DNA of 64,000 bases from Allomyces macrogynus ATCC 38327. Taxonomy: Eukaryota > Blastocladiomycota > Blastocladiomycetes > Blastocladiales > Blastocladiaceae. Location of the stretch: NCBI GenBank assembly GCA_000151295.1, contig GG745332.1:828359-892358 (forward strand), in the 5' to 3' direction. Below, in pieces: positions 32,671-43,551 of the stretch. The stretch's first letter is position 1. Each line of letters begins with the position of its first letter. The position numbers and the translations under genes are program-made. The notes under the pieces were generated by a model. It ran no database searches. It was not told where the DNA came from and saw nothing but the letters and a program-made list of their open reading frames with translations.

Positions 32671-34256
32671 ATGAGCTTCCTGCAAAGCTTCACGCCGACC
32701 GCGGCCGCGCCGGCGCCCGTATCGCAGCCCGCGCAGCAACTACCACATCAACAACAGCAGCCCGTCACGTACCTCTACGCGTACCAGCAGCCGGGCACCT
32801 CCTACTACGTTGCCGTGCCGCCACCGTCGTCCGCGCCCGCATCGGCGGCAGGGAACGGAGGTGCGACCGCGGCCGCGAGCGCGACGCCCGCGATTGGCAC
32901 GCCAACGGCGACCGGATTCTACTTGCCCGTATCGGCCAACCTCCAGCAGCAGACGCAGCAACCGACGCCGCAGTCATATAACCAGCAACCGCAACCGCAG
33001 CAGCAGCAGCAGCAGCAGTACCAGACGTACCCGGCGCAACCGCTCGTGCAGCCCGCGGCGGTCCGCGTGCAGGAAGGATTCCATGTCCACGCAACCCCCG
33101 CGCCAGGCGCTAGTCCCGCGCCGCCACCACCACCGCAGCCGCAGACCGCCTCGATGACCGTTCCGGTCTCGACCGGTGGTGCGTCTTCCTCGACCGCCGG
33201 CGCGATTGCGATTCCACACATGTCGACGTCGGCGCTGAGCGCGTCATTGACGGGCCCGACATCGGCGCTCCAGTTCGAGTCTCTTCTCGCACCATCTTCT
33301 TCTTCGTCGTCGCTTTTGCATCTGACGTCGTCGGGCACCCCCGCGGCGGGCGCACCGCTGTCCGCGTCGCTGCCCGCGCACCACCACGTCCAGGCGCAGC
33401 GGTGGCCCGGCCTCGTCGCGGCGACTCCACCGACACCGTCGGCTCTGCATTTCGCCACGTCCCCTGCTTCTGCCGTATTTGCCGGTTCATCGTTGCCAAG
33501 TAGTGTCCCGACCGTCACGGTCGCGTCGGCCACGGCCGCCTCGTCGGACGTGCACGCGCTCTACGAGAAACGGCGGCGGCGGCGCGAGTCGCACAATGCC
33601 GTGGAACGGCGCCGCCCAGATATTATCAACGAAAAAATTGGCGAGTTGGGACTCATGTTGCCGGAACACATGGTCGGCGCCGACCCTACCCTGAAATTGT
33701 CCAAGGGACAGATATTAAACAAGGCGGTCGAGTACGTGCGCCAGTTGCAGGGTGTGCTCGGGCAAGTCCTCGATCGGCACCAGGAGCTGGAGCACGCGTT
33801 GCGGCATTTGGGTGTGGATCCACCGACACCGTCATTTGTCCCGGCGTTGCAGCGGATGGTTCCGGCGCTCGCGGGCACTGCTGGAGTGAATGGAGGGGAC
33901 GCGATGGCCGTGGATGGTGGTGGCAGTGGGGCGAACGGGGAAGGTGGGGAGGATGACGCGTCGCCGACGTTCGGTAACTTGCCGTCGCCGTTGGAGGAGG
34001 GGGACGAGGGGCAAGCTGACACGGCAAGTACCGCCGACGGGCTCACGCTCCAACAACAACAGCAGCAAGCACAGGCCCAGCAGCAAGCACAGCAGCAGGC
34101 GCAGCAGCAGCAAGCACAAGCTCAAGCCCAAGCGCAGGCCCAGCAGCAGCAACAGTACTCGGCGCTCTTCCAAGGCGCGGTATCCGCACCCACGACGGTA
34201 CCGGGCACCACAGCGCCCGGTAGTGTCATGTACCTGTACAACCCGCAGTACTACAC

Positions 34257-34293
<37 letters not shown>

Positions 34294-34380
34294 GCGCAGC
34301 AGCATGCCGTACAGCTCGTGCAGCAGCCGGGCCAGCCGCACGGGGTCATGATGCTCCCGCAGCAGCCGGCGCGGTCGTAA
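32671..34380 (+). CDS. bHLH transcription factor with polyglutamine tracts
   Basis: Sequence-specific nuclear regulator, intronless, 569 residues. The N-terminal half is Gln/Pro/Ala/Ser-rich and disordered, typical of activation regions. The bHLH lies at about residues 297-370: basic region KRRRRRESHNAVERRR, helix 1 IINEKIGELGLMLPEH, loop, and helix 2 KLSKGQILNKAVEYVRQLQGVLGQVL, which runs into a short zipper-like extension. The E-box contact residues His5, Glu9 and Arg12 are present, but the position that is Arg13 in CACGTG-binding factors is Pro (ERRRPD). The C-terminus has a Gly/Asp-rich linker, then two CAG-coded Gln/Ala tracts (34050-34160 and 34256-34300). The general pattern resembles fungal USF/Cbf1-like factors. 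Target genes cannot be inferred. Confidence 0.88.
34040..34330 (+). repeat. CAG-rich polyglutamine-coding repeats
   Basis: Two imperfect CAG/CAA/GCA tracts inside the bHLH gene, one at about 34050-34160 and one at about 34256-34300, the second a nearly pure CAG run. They are likely length-polymorphic. Confidence 0.85.
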
Positions 34381-35385
34381 CCTTGACGTGCCGCTTGTTG
34401 TCCCGTGTCCGTTTGGCGTGCTCTCCCTCCTCCCGCTCCTTCTCTCTGCGTCGCATGTCGCGCGGATCTCTATCATTCAACAATACCTTCCCCTTTCGTT
34501 TGACCTTTTCTTTTCTATTTTTTTATTTTTTATTTTTTATTTTTTTTTTGAGGGCCGGCCGTTGCCGTGCAGCTGCTGGGCAGTTGTGCGCGCGCCGCGC
34601 CGTGCCACATTTTCGTCGTCGTTGGTTTGTCTCGCGTGTCGTGCCGTGCTTGTTGCTCGGCCAAGGTTCCTTGCTCCTGCGCGTTCCGAGTTTTGTCCAG
34701 CGGTTGTTTGATGTGTCTGCGGATTCATATTTTTTTTTGCGCCTGACCTTCCCGTCGCCCTCGATCATGAGCCGAGCGTGTCGACGGCTTGGAGAAAACA
34801 CAAAACATAGATTTCAAGGCGACTTCCTCTCTGTTTCTTTCAGTCAGCAAGGTGGAGCAGCACTGTCCGTTGCAAACTGACGCGTCCGATGAGAGATCAT
34901 GGTTGACAAGCAGCCAACGTTCTCGTCGATCTCTCATTTGACCAGCGCGAGCTGTCCTGCACCAAAACTCGAACAACACGACGCAAACCAAGACGCTCAT
35001 GTCGCGCAAAACGATACCGTCAATAATCAGCGACAATGTGGCTGGTCGCTCGACAGCAAGCCTAGCTCCAACATCCGCAAAATGGACCGCGAAAATCCGA
35101 CCAGCATTGTCCATTGCGACAACAACACCCAACCTTCCGACAGCCATCTCAAGGTCAAAGTCGACTCGCGTTTCGGCTGATGTGCAACGAAGGGACCAAG
35201 GAGTGTGCCCGGGCCATTTTCGACGTCGAACTGCGGGTCCGACCAGTGTCGTCGGAACGGCCGTTCTTGTCCGCCGGGAGCACGTGTTATCATTGGGCGG
35301 CCCAAATGGCGTACCAATACGGATACCACGCCGATTCTCCGATGGCCCTGGTCGCACTTTTTCCTTTTTCTTGACTTGGAATCTG
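34381..35385. other. Intergenic with T-rich block
   Basis: 1 kb between the bHLH stop and the receptor start. [24 protein letters not shown] sequence at 34515-34555 and a T run at 34729-34738 fit a transcript 3' end. Several short ATG frames here lack motifs. No gene seen. Confidence 0.5.
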
Positions 35386-38300
35386 ATGCTCTTGCTGGCG
35401 GTGTTCCTGCCGGCCGTGACTGCCGAGAATTTCACGCTCGGTGTGCTCTTGCCGCTGTCCGGTCCGAGTATGCATTCTCTTTCTGGGTGGAGAAACTGCA
35501 CGCGGGAAGAGAGAAAACGATTTCGCGTCTCGACAATTGGACTGACGAGCCGTTGTTTGCAACGCAGCGGTCGGCTCGCGCATGGTTGGCCAGCGAATCC
35601 TGTCGGTCCTGAACTTTTCGATTCTGCGACTGAACCAGAACTTGGCCAACCCGCTCGGTACGCTGGCGATCTGCAATAAACAACGTGTTGTCCTCACAAT
35701 AGCTGACGGACAATTTCGGGTGCAGGCCACAATTTCTCGCTTCTTGTGGGCGACACACAGCTCAACCCGCGCGTTGGGACCGACCAGGCCTTGTCGCTTC
35801 AAGAGCAGGGCGTCGTTGGGTTGATTGGCGAAGTGAATTCGGCCAATTCTATCCCGATCGCGTATTCGAGTATGTGTGTCTTTTCCTTTTCACGATGTCC
35901 GACGATTCCACTGTTAAGTGCCTTCTTCTTCTCACGCGGTTCTTCTGGATCATCTTTTGCCTGGTAGCCGCGACCACGCAACTGTTCCAGTGTTCGGGTG
36001 GGTCCACGGCCAATACGCTGTCGGACAAGACGGCGTTTCCCAACTTTTTCCGCTTGATCGGATCGGATTCGTACGTGCTTTATAGTCAAGAATCTGCGTT
36101 GGACAATGATCTCATGGTCGTATTGGACTCGTTGTAGTTATGGCGGTGCCGTGGCTGCTGCGACCATCAAGTACTTCGGCTGGGAGAGCGTCAACGTTGT
36201 CGCCTCGGACGACGCGTACGGTTTGCCATGTTCGTGGGTCTCTCGTCTCTCCCGACCGCGACAAATCAGCGCGGCTGCGTCTCTGCAAAACTGTCCACCT
36301 GACCGTCTTCCCCCCTCTGCTCTGCTCACTCCTCTAGTGGCCCAAAAGTTCCAAGCCGAAATCGAACCGCTCGGGATCCAACTCGCCTCGTACTCGCTGA
36401 TTGGAACCTCGCAAACCGCCGCCAACGTGGCCACCATCCTCAAGACGCTCGCCTCCTCCCCATCGCGCATCAACGTGCTCTTTGCGCAACCGACGCACGC
36501 CTACCACCTGATCACCGCCGCGATTTCCGCGGGCCTGTACGGTTCCGGGTGGGTCTGGACGGGGTCCGAAACACTCAAGACCATGTCGGCCCTGTTCGGC
36601 ACGCCGCCCATGACGGGTATGCCCGTCGTCGACACGGCCTTGTTCGACGGGTTATTGGTCGCAGCGCCGCGCGAGGCGGAGCCGGGGTTCCCCGCCTTCG
36701 ACCAGTTTATCACACAATGGAACACGGCGTTCCCGGGGGCCGCGTCGGATCCGAGCACGTGGGCATACACGCTCTTCACGCAGTCGTGTCTCGAAGCGCA
36801 GGTGCGCGGGGTCTTGAAAATGGTGCAGATGTTTGGTGCGCCAGCGGTCATGGCAAGGAATTACTCGGCGACGCTGGCCGAGTTTTTGGTGCCCTTTGAT
36901 AGCGTCACGGGGCCCGTCACGTATTCGAGGATGGGTGACCGGTTTGGGTACGGGGAAGTGTGTATATGTGTTGTGCTTTGCACTCGGTACTGATTGTCGG
37001 ATCCGACCATGTAGCAACTTTGTCCTGCTCAACTGGCGCAACGGGTCGTTCCGGTCAGTCGTGAAAATCACCGACGCGCTCGACTTTATTCCGCAAGCGC
37101 CGATCCAGTGGCCGGGCGGCGTTCTCAACGGCACCGTCCCGCAATGGGCCGCCGTGTACCCTGGCGTGCTTGTCCTGTGGTCGAGTCCGTGGACCGTCGC
37201 AATGACGGCGGTGTTGGGCGTGAGTGTTACTGTTGTCGCGGGTACCTGGGCCGTACTCTTCACGGCACGCAACTCGTATCGGATGCAGGAACTCGGGATG
37301 CGGTGGACGTCGCAGATTTTGCTGGGCTCGTTTGTGTCACTCGCTGCACCGCTGCTCTGGGTTGGGATTCCGACAGCAGCGACGTGTAATGCGCGCGTGT
37401 GGCTGTTGGTTACGGCGATGACAAGCATGGTTGGACCGATTACGGCGCGGCAGTATGCGATTTGGAAGTGGCACGAAAAGTACGTTTTGGGCTCTAGGGT
37501 TCCAAAGGCGAGGAGTTGGCCTAACGGTACCGTGCTCGATGTAGCCCGATTTTAGCCAAGGGGATCACGACGCTGCAGACGCGCACGACCGCAGTCGCGC
37601 TCTCCTACGGTCTGCTGTGCGCGATCCCAATGTTTTTTGCCATTTTTGCGTTCCCGCTCGCGGTCAAGACGACAATATCCAACTCTGCCACCGAGTACTC
37701 GTGTTCGGGGTCGTCCAAGACCTTGGCACACGGGATTTGTCTGATCGCGGCGCTTTCGATGCACGGGTGTGCACCTCGTTTCTTCCACTTCAACCCCGTT
37801 CTTTTTCCAAGTCCCCATTGATGCTTTCTCACCGTCCATAGCATCACCTGCGGCCTCGCCGTCTATTTTGCGCGACAACTGCGCCGTACGCGCCGCCGCA
37901 ACACGCAAACGGCCTCGCTCTACTACGCGATCCGGCACTTGATCGTCTCGCTGGTCTTGGGCGGCGCCAGCGCCTACTTTGTGCTCGGGTCGGTCAGCTA
38001 CCTGTTCCTGGTCATGTCGGTCGCGTGCGTCTACATGGTGATTGGCGTGGTCGTCGCGCTGTTTGGATCGCACGTCAAGCAGATCCTGTTCCCGAATACG
38101 CGTAACCAGTCGGCATCGTCCTTGGCGATTCGCACGGGACGGACCGATAGCCAGAAACCGGGTTCGGTGAACAGTGCGCGGCGGTCAGGGCGGTACAAGG
38201 GGCGCAACGATGATTCGGTACGTTGTGAATGAGATATTCGGGTGCATGGCTCAGGGTACTGATGTTTGACTCTGCGTTGTGCGTAGAAATTCACAGGGTC

Positions 38301-39143
38301 GTATCCAGTCAAGATGGGCACGGGCCCGTTCAGTCGGTGGAAACGCATGGAGATCAGTTATTTCGCTCAGCAAGGTACGTGTCCACCCTCATCTCACCCG
38401 ACCCCCCTTCTTGATTTTCTCTCATCGGCGCGCCGTCGTCCATCCGCACAGAACTCATGATGTTCGCGACCGAGGCGCGACACCCGGCCCTCGTTCTCTT
38501 CCCACGACACATGCACGTGCACGCCCTCGCCAAGTCGCTCGTCATCCAGCTCACGCCGATGCCGGTGCTGCCCGCGGCACCCTCACCCGGCACCACCCCC
38601 GCACCCAAGCCAGCACCCCCACTCGTCCCCGTCCCATCCCGCGTCCAGATCCAAATGTTCCACGCCGACGACTTGGCCGCATGGCGCAGCAAGCTGCCCG
38701 GTGTGCAATCGGCGCGTACGGCGCGCACCACCTCAGCTGCGGGCGTGTGGGGTTCGCTGCGCGCGGCACTACGCCCGAGACCGACCGTGCCCGAGTCGGA
38801 GGTGGAGATTTTGGGGAACAGTAGTACAAGTTCGGCACGGTCGAGCGCCGTCGGTGGTGTGGGGGCGGCGGCGGGACGACGCGTGTCGGCGTTCGTCGCG
38901 TCGTCGGCGATGCACGTGCCGGAGTCGACGCTCGGGAGGGTGAGCATGGCCACGTCGATTACGGTGGGGGCGCACTCGGCTGCAGGGAGCGGGACGCCGG
39001 CGGCGAGGTCGGCGGCACCGCTCGAGGAGGTCGCGGCTGAGAGCGAGCCGGAGGAGGAGGAGAGGGTGGATGGAGCACCGGTGGCGCCGCGGAAGGGCAC
39101 AGGAGTGTCTACGGCGGAGGAGCAGAGGGGTGGAGAGACTTGA
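35386..39143 (+). CDS. Class C (GABA-B-like) seven-transmembrane receptor
   Basis: Family C G-protein-coupled receptor at the cell surface, about 980 residues in eleven exons: 35386-35467, 35568-35657, 35726-35869, 35968-36070, 36138-36220, 36338 to ~36947, 37015 to ~37483, ~37561-37766, 37842-38217, 38287-38374, 38452-39143. A signal peptide (MLLLAVFLPAVTA) precedes a venus-flytrap ligand domain of the periplasmic-binding-protein type (FTLGVLLPLSG, GVVGLIGEVNSANSIPIA, KYFGWESVNVVASDDAY, PSTWAYTLFTQSCLEAQV). Seven hydrophobic segments follow from about 37150 to 38080, starting with TVAMTAVLGVSVTVVAGTWAV. The ~230-residue tail is Ser/Ala/Pro-rich. There is no Cys-rich domain between flytrap and helices, as in GABA-B receptors. 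The intron near 37484-37560 is awkward: the GTACG donor at 37480 gives the wrong frame and GTTTTG at 37484 the right one. The ligand is unknown. Confidence 0.88.
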
Positions 39144-39554
39144 GCGTGGCAGACTGGATCGGAATAGTGCACTTATGACGGTTATTTTCGAACAAGGTTG
39201 ATGTTTTGCTGATCGGGCCATTGGCGGTTGGATTTTTTGGGCTGGGGCGACAGAACGCATTGGGAAGCGCTCCACGTCGAAAACGCGTGGTTTGCGCAGA
39301 TCACACCCGACAGCGAGCACAATAACATCCCGCTCCCACGCTCCTCACCATTTTGCCGGACCAGCACACGCACCCAACTTGACGCCGTCGGTCGCAACTA
39401 GAGCGGCCGACGTCCCGCCCAGCGCTCGCTCTTCGACGACCTCGTTTGGGCCGACCAGGCGCCCCGATTCCGCTTCGCCGCCTTGCAACCATAGCAGCAC
39501 CTCGATCAACGACAACGACGCTCGGCACCAGCACCAGCACTCACAAGACGCGCC
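39144..39554. other. Intergenic upstream of MO25
   Basis: 411 bp between same-strand genes. It is C-rich on the plus strand just before the MO25 ATG. No gene seen. Confidence 0.5.
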
Positions 39555-41080
39555 ATGAGTTTTCTTTTCAACAAGTACGCGCGCCCAAAAACGCCCGGCG
39601 ACGTGGTGCGCGCGGTGCGCGAATACGTGTTGCGAATGGACACGCTTGGACCCAAGGTAATTTGCAACACTCAACCACATCGACAGCAAAAGGAGAACAA
39701 ATGACTGACAGTGCAAAATATTTGTGCTGTCGATGGCTGCTAGGGCGTCGAAGAAGCGAGCCGCGACCTGGCGCGTTACCTCGCGCAAATCAAGTACATG
39801 GTGGTCGGCACGAATGGTATGGTGCTGGATCGACAATCTCGACGTACGATGCGGTCCCTTTGACGCTGAGCCTGTTTGTAGATGCACCGCCGTCGCCCGA
39901 GGTGGTCGTCGCCGTCGCGCAAGAGATTTACCAGCAGGATTTGTTGACGCTGCTCATCACGCACCTGATCCACTTGGACTTTGAGGTACGTGAGTGGTTG
40001 AGGCCGTTGGGAATCGCTGCTCGACGTTTGGGTGCTGATTGTGCAATTTTCCGATACTTTAGACGAAGAAGACGGTTGCCGCGCTTGTCACCCATTTGAT
40101 GCGGCTCCAAATGGGCCACCGATACCCGACCGTCGAGTACTTTGCTGCACGGCCCGATCTGCTTGCGTTCTTGATCCAGGGGTTCGTGTCGATGCGTGCC
40201 TCGTGGCCCTTTGTCTCCCAGCAAAATGCGCTGACTTTGACCCTTGTAGCTACGAGAACCCCGAGGTCGCGCTCAACTGCGGTGTCATGGTCCGCGAGTG
40301 CGCACGATCCAAGCCGCTGGCCAAGACGATGCTCGCGCACCCCATCTTTTGGAGCTTTTTCAGCTACGTACAGTCGACCACGTTTGATACGGCCAGTGAT
40401 GCGTTTGTGACGTTCCGAGTACGCTCTGGTCATTTCCACGCCATTGTCCCGTCAACGCGCTCAACTCACTGATTGTTTGCTGGGCTAGGATCTCCTGACA
40501 CGGCACACGGACTTGGCGACGGCCTTTCTCGACGCCAACTACGATGCGTTCTTCGAGCGGCACACGCAGCTCATGCACTCGACCAACTACGTGACCAAGC
40601 GGCAGTCGATTCGGCTGCTCGGCGAGCTGCTCACGGAGCGGTCGAACCACCAAATCCTGATGCGGTACCTGGCGTCGACCGAGAACTTAAAGGTGATCAT
40701 GAACCTGTTCCGCGACCAGTCGCGTAACATTCAGTTCGAGGCCTTCCACCCGTTCAAGCTGTTTGTCGCCAACCCGCGCAAGACGCGCGCCGTCGCCGAC
40801 ATTTTGATTCGGAACCGCGACAAGCTCATGACCTACATTTCGAACTGCGTGCCCGACATGATTGGTACGCTTGAGGCTCACACTTGCCCTCCCATTTTGT
40901 TGATCACGCTGATCTCACCGCTTGCCGACTGCTCTTCGCACAGGCAACCAACCCAACGAGGACAAGATGCTCGTTTTGGAAAAGCTCGCCGAGCTCAGCG
41001 GCGCTTCGTCCGAGCCGCCGTCCTTGTCGGCCGCGTCGCACTTGGACAGGTCGACCGTCTCGTCCAACCCGGCGGCATAA
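39555..41080 (+). CDS. MO25: MO25/CAB39 family scaffold
   Basis: Armadillo-like helical scaffold that binds and activates germinal-centre STE20 kinases and, in fungi, acts in the RAM/MOR network controlling polarity and cell separation (Hym1, Pmo25). Seven exons give 359 residues: 39555-39656, 39744-39816, 39882-39985, 40063-40181, 40250-40418, 40489-40864, 40944-41080. Motifs: [21 protein letters not shown] at the N-terminus, [92 protein letters not shown] and [14 protein letters not shown]. Length is close to the family's ~340. The gene shares a signalling theme with the PAK and AGC kinases 5-12 kb away, though no co-regulation can be claimed. Confidence 0.96.
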
Positions 41081-41530
41081 CCTCGTTCCCGCCTGACTTG
41101 GTGATTACCCTCTCTCCCCACTCCTCGAATACCCGTTCCCCACCCCACGATGCTTGCAACCTTTCTCGACTACCTCTGCTCTTCGCGTTGACCGTGTCCC
41201 AGCCGACATGTTTGTGATTTCGTCTGCGATCCTGCTGTTGATGCCCTCGTTCTTTTGTGCTGTCGTCCATCCCGTTGTTGCTGTAAATAATCGTTTGTCT
41301 TGTTTCTCCAAATCATCGTGGATGAATGCAAGTATTTACAATGCTCCTTCAGCCTGCCGCGCACTCCGTCAACCACGCCGTCGCGGCATTCCTCGTCAGC
41401 TGGTCGCCGCCACCAACCCCTCCCTGCTCGGCCCTCCCTCCATTCACATTCACTTCCCAGCTTCCATCCACGGAACCGCGTCGCCAGCGCGCAGCCCCCC
41501 CCTCCCCCCCTCCATCTACTTCACCCACCT
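41081..41530. other. Convergent intergenic
   Basis: 450 bp between the MO25 stop and the endosulfine stop, holding both 3' ends; pyrimidine-rich on the plus strand. No gene seen. Confidence 0.5.
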
Positions 41531-41992
41531 TCACGGCGCGGCCTGCACCTGCGCCTTGGCCGACGCCGCCGGGTTCCCTGCACTTACTGGCGGCGCCGTT
41601 GCGCGCGGCGGTGCTGCAGCACCAGCGACAGCGGCCTTGACGACCGACTGCGGCGCGAGCTTCCCCGGCCCGACGAGCGGGATCCCTGCAGCCGCGTCAG
41701 CCGGCCGCCCCGCGGCCTTGGCGAGCGCATAGTCGCCCGAATCAAAGTACTTGCGGCGGTCGCGCGCACTGCGCAGCCGTGCCGCCGCGGACCCGCGGTT
41801 CGGGATCGCGTTGCCGTACTTGGCGCGCAGTTGCTGTTCCTGAGCGGCGATGACCGACGACTTGGCAGACGGCGATGCGGCAGTGTCCTCGGACGCGGAA
41901 GAAGCGGGGGCGGAGGTCACAGTGTTGGTCGTGCGGCCGTCGGCCGGCGGCGAGGTGGTGGGGCGGCGCGCGGTGGGGGAAGTGGTCAGCAT
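41531..41992 (-). CDS. IGO1: Endosulfine / ARPP-19 family PP2A inhibitor
   Basis: Small disordered phosphoprotein that, once phosphorylated by Greatwall/Rim15 kinase, inhibits PP2A-B55 and controls mitotic entry or quiescence. The defining motif FDSGDYALAK is intact, with the phospho-acceptor Ser, preceded by the typical QLRAKYGNAIPNRG and a basic RDRRKY. The protein has 153 residues; the N-terminal ~45 residues are Thr/Ser/Pro-rich and the C-terminal ~60 are Ala/Pro-rich. The assigned ATG (41992) follows a CCAACACCAAG context; an upstream exon adding a few residues cannot be excluded. The frame is uninterrupted and ends at TGA 41531-41533. Confidence 0.93.
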   Translation of the reverse strand: MLTTSPTARRPTTSPPADGRTTNTVTSAPASSASEDTAASPSAKSSVIAAQEQQLRAKYGNAIPNRGSAAARLRSARDRRKYFDSGDYALAKAAGRPADAAAGIPLVGPGKLAPQSVVKAAVAGAAAPPRATAPPVSAGNPAASAKAQVQAAP

Positions 41993-43551
41993 CTTGGTGT
42001 TGGCGAGCGAGTTGTGGGCGCGTCGGGCGGAAAGAGCGTGTGAGCGTGAAGTACGGGGAAGGGCGCGTCAGCAGCGAGTAGATCTTGGTGTCGGTCGCGT
42101 CGCGTTGCAGAGCGGCACGGCACGTTGAGTATCGCTTAGGGCGTCTTTGGCGCTGCGAGCCGAAACGTTGGCGTCGTCGCAGTGAAGCACGGGCGGTCGC
42201 GGCAACTGAGATCGTGCGTGCGCGGATCCGTTGGAAAATGAACGGTTTTCGGTCGCGGAAATGGGCTCGTCGGTCGGCAGTAGCGGGCGAGAAATCAAAC
42301 GCGTTCTCTACGTTAACAAGTCCTTCTGGTTGGATGGATGATTGGTTGAGAGCAAAGGCCGACGGGCGGGCACCATCAGCCTTTATACGTCGTCCCCACA
42401 CGCGACCCTGTCTCGTTGGCACGGCGCGCTGCTGCCGCCATCTAATTCCATCAAATGAACCAACTGGTCGGCGCGCGTTATCCGTGTGGGGCACCGTGCC
42501 AAGACACGGTGCCTTTGTGCTCGAACCGGCCTTCCCTGCCTTCCGCAGCACGCGCGCATGCACAACGGGAGACTTTGCTTTGGAAGGCAAACACGACCGC
42601 CCATCGCGTTGCTGGAGCACCAGCAAAGCAACCGACGATTCGCAACGAAAAGACGATTCGCCACCGCGAACATGCTGCATGGCGCGTGTGGGGAGCGGGG
42701 AACGCGTCGCCAGCCGAGGCCATGTGGGAGGGGAACAGATTTGGCGCACTCACGGGGAGGGGCGGCACTGGTCATTCGCGTTGCACGTTTCCGCGCGCGT
42801 TGGCCGCGCGTTGCATGTGCATGACGCGACGACCCACGAATGCCAAACGTTGAGCAATCCAAACGACGTTGACGCGACCGTTGGCGCGACGTTGGACGGC
42901 GAGCGCGAGCCAAATGCAGCACGGCTATTTATTTCATGTTCGTTTGTGCATGTTCGCAGCAGCATGACAGCGACGGCCAGTGACCAAAACACCGCCATTG
43001 AAACGGCATCGTCCAGCCGCCTGGGCCCGACACACATGGCAAGATTGCTGGTGAATGGCGATTGGGCTTCATAGAAGCGAGTGCGGGCCAAGCCGAGAAG
43101 TGTCGAGTGGTTGGTGATGGTGAAAGGTCATGCAACTAGTGACGGTGGAGATGGTGGACCAAAAGTGGAGAGAGGGAGACATGGCCTTGAGGGAGACATG
43201 CTGATTGGCCAGGCGTGGCCCGTTCTCAGATGGGCCAAGATCTGACGCCCAGGAGCCCCGAATCGAGGTCGGCCACGACAGGCCGAGGAGTGGCTGGACA
43301 GACCGGCACCAGATTATCCGGCGATATGGTCAATTCCTGGTGTGATTCCCCCTTGAAAAGTAGAGGGGCTGGAGACGGGAGTTGTCATCTCCCATGCTTG
43401 CGGGAGACGCAGCAGCTTCGACTCGTTTCGGGCAGCTTTGTGCGCGGTGCCTGCCCGCCAAGGGAGGAACCGCGGGAATGATGATATTGGCGGTGATCGG
43501 CGACACGACGGTGGCAAACAGATTGTATTTGTGCCCCGAAACAAATCACTA
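41993..43551. other. 1.56-kb gap with no recognised gene
   Basis: Lies upstream of endosulfine and downstream of EXO5. The longest plus-strand frame (42085-43074) and several minus-strand frames have Arg/Ala/His-rich shadow-like composition and no motif. The section 43120-43380 is purine-rich. A transcribed leader or non-coding RNA cannot be excluded. Confidence 0.5.

Noticed and set aside
37480..37555. Frameshift or pseudogene status for the class C receptor
   Set aside because: The GTACG donor leaves the wrong frame, but a GTTTTG donor with a CAAG acceptor restores it in phase 0, so an intact gene is possible.
42085..43074. 329-codon plus-strand frame in the endosulfine/EXO5 gap
   Set aside because: No motif, no credible start context, Arg/Ser-rich composition; the opposite frames are equally open, so length alone is not evidence.
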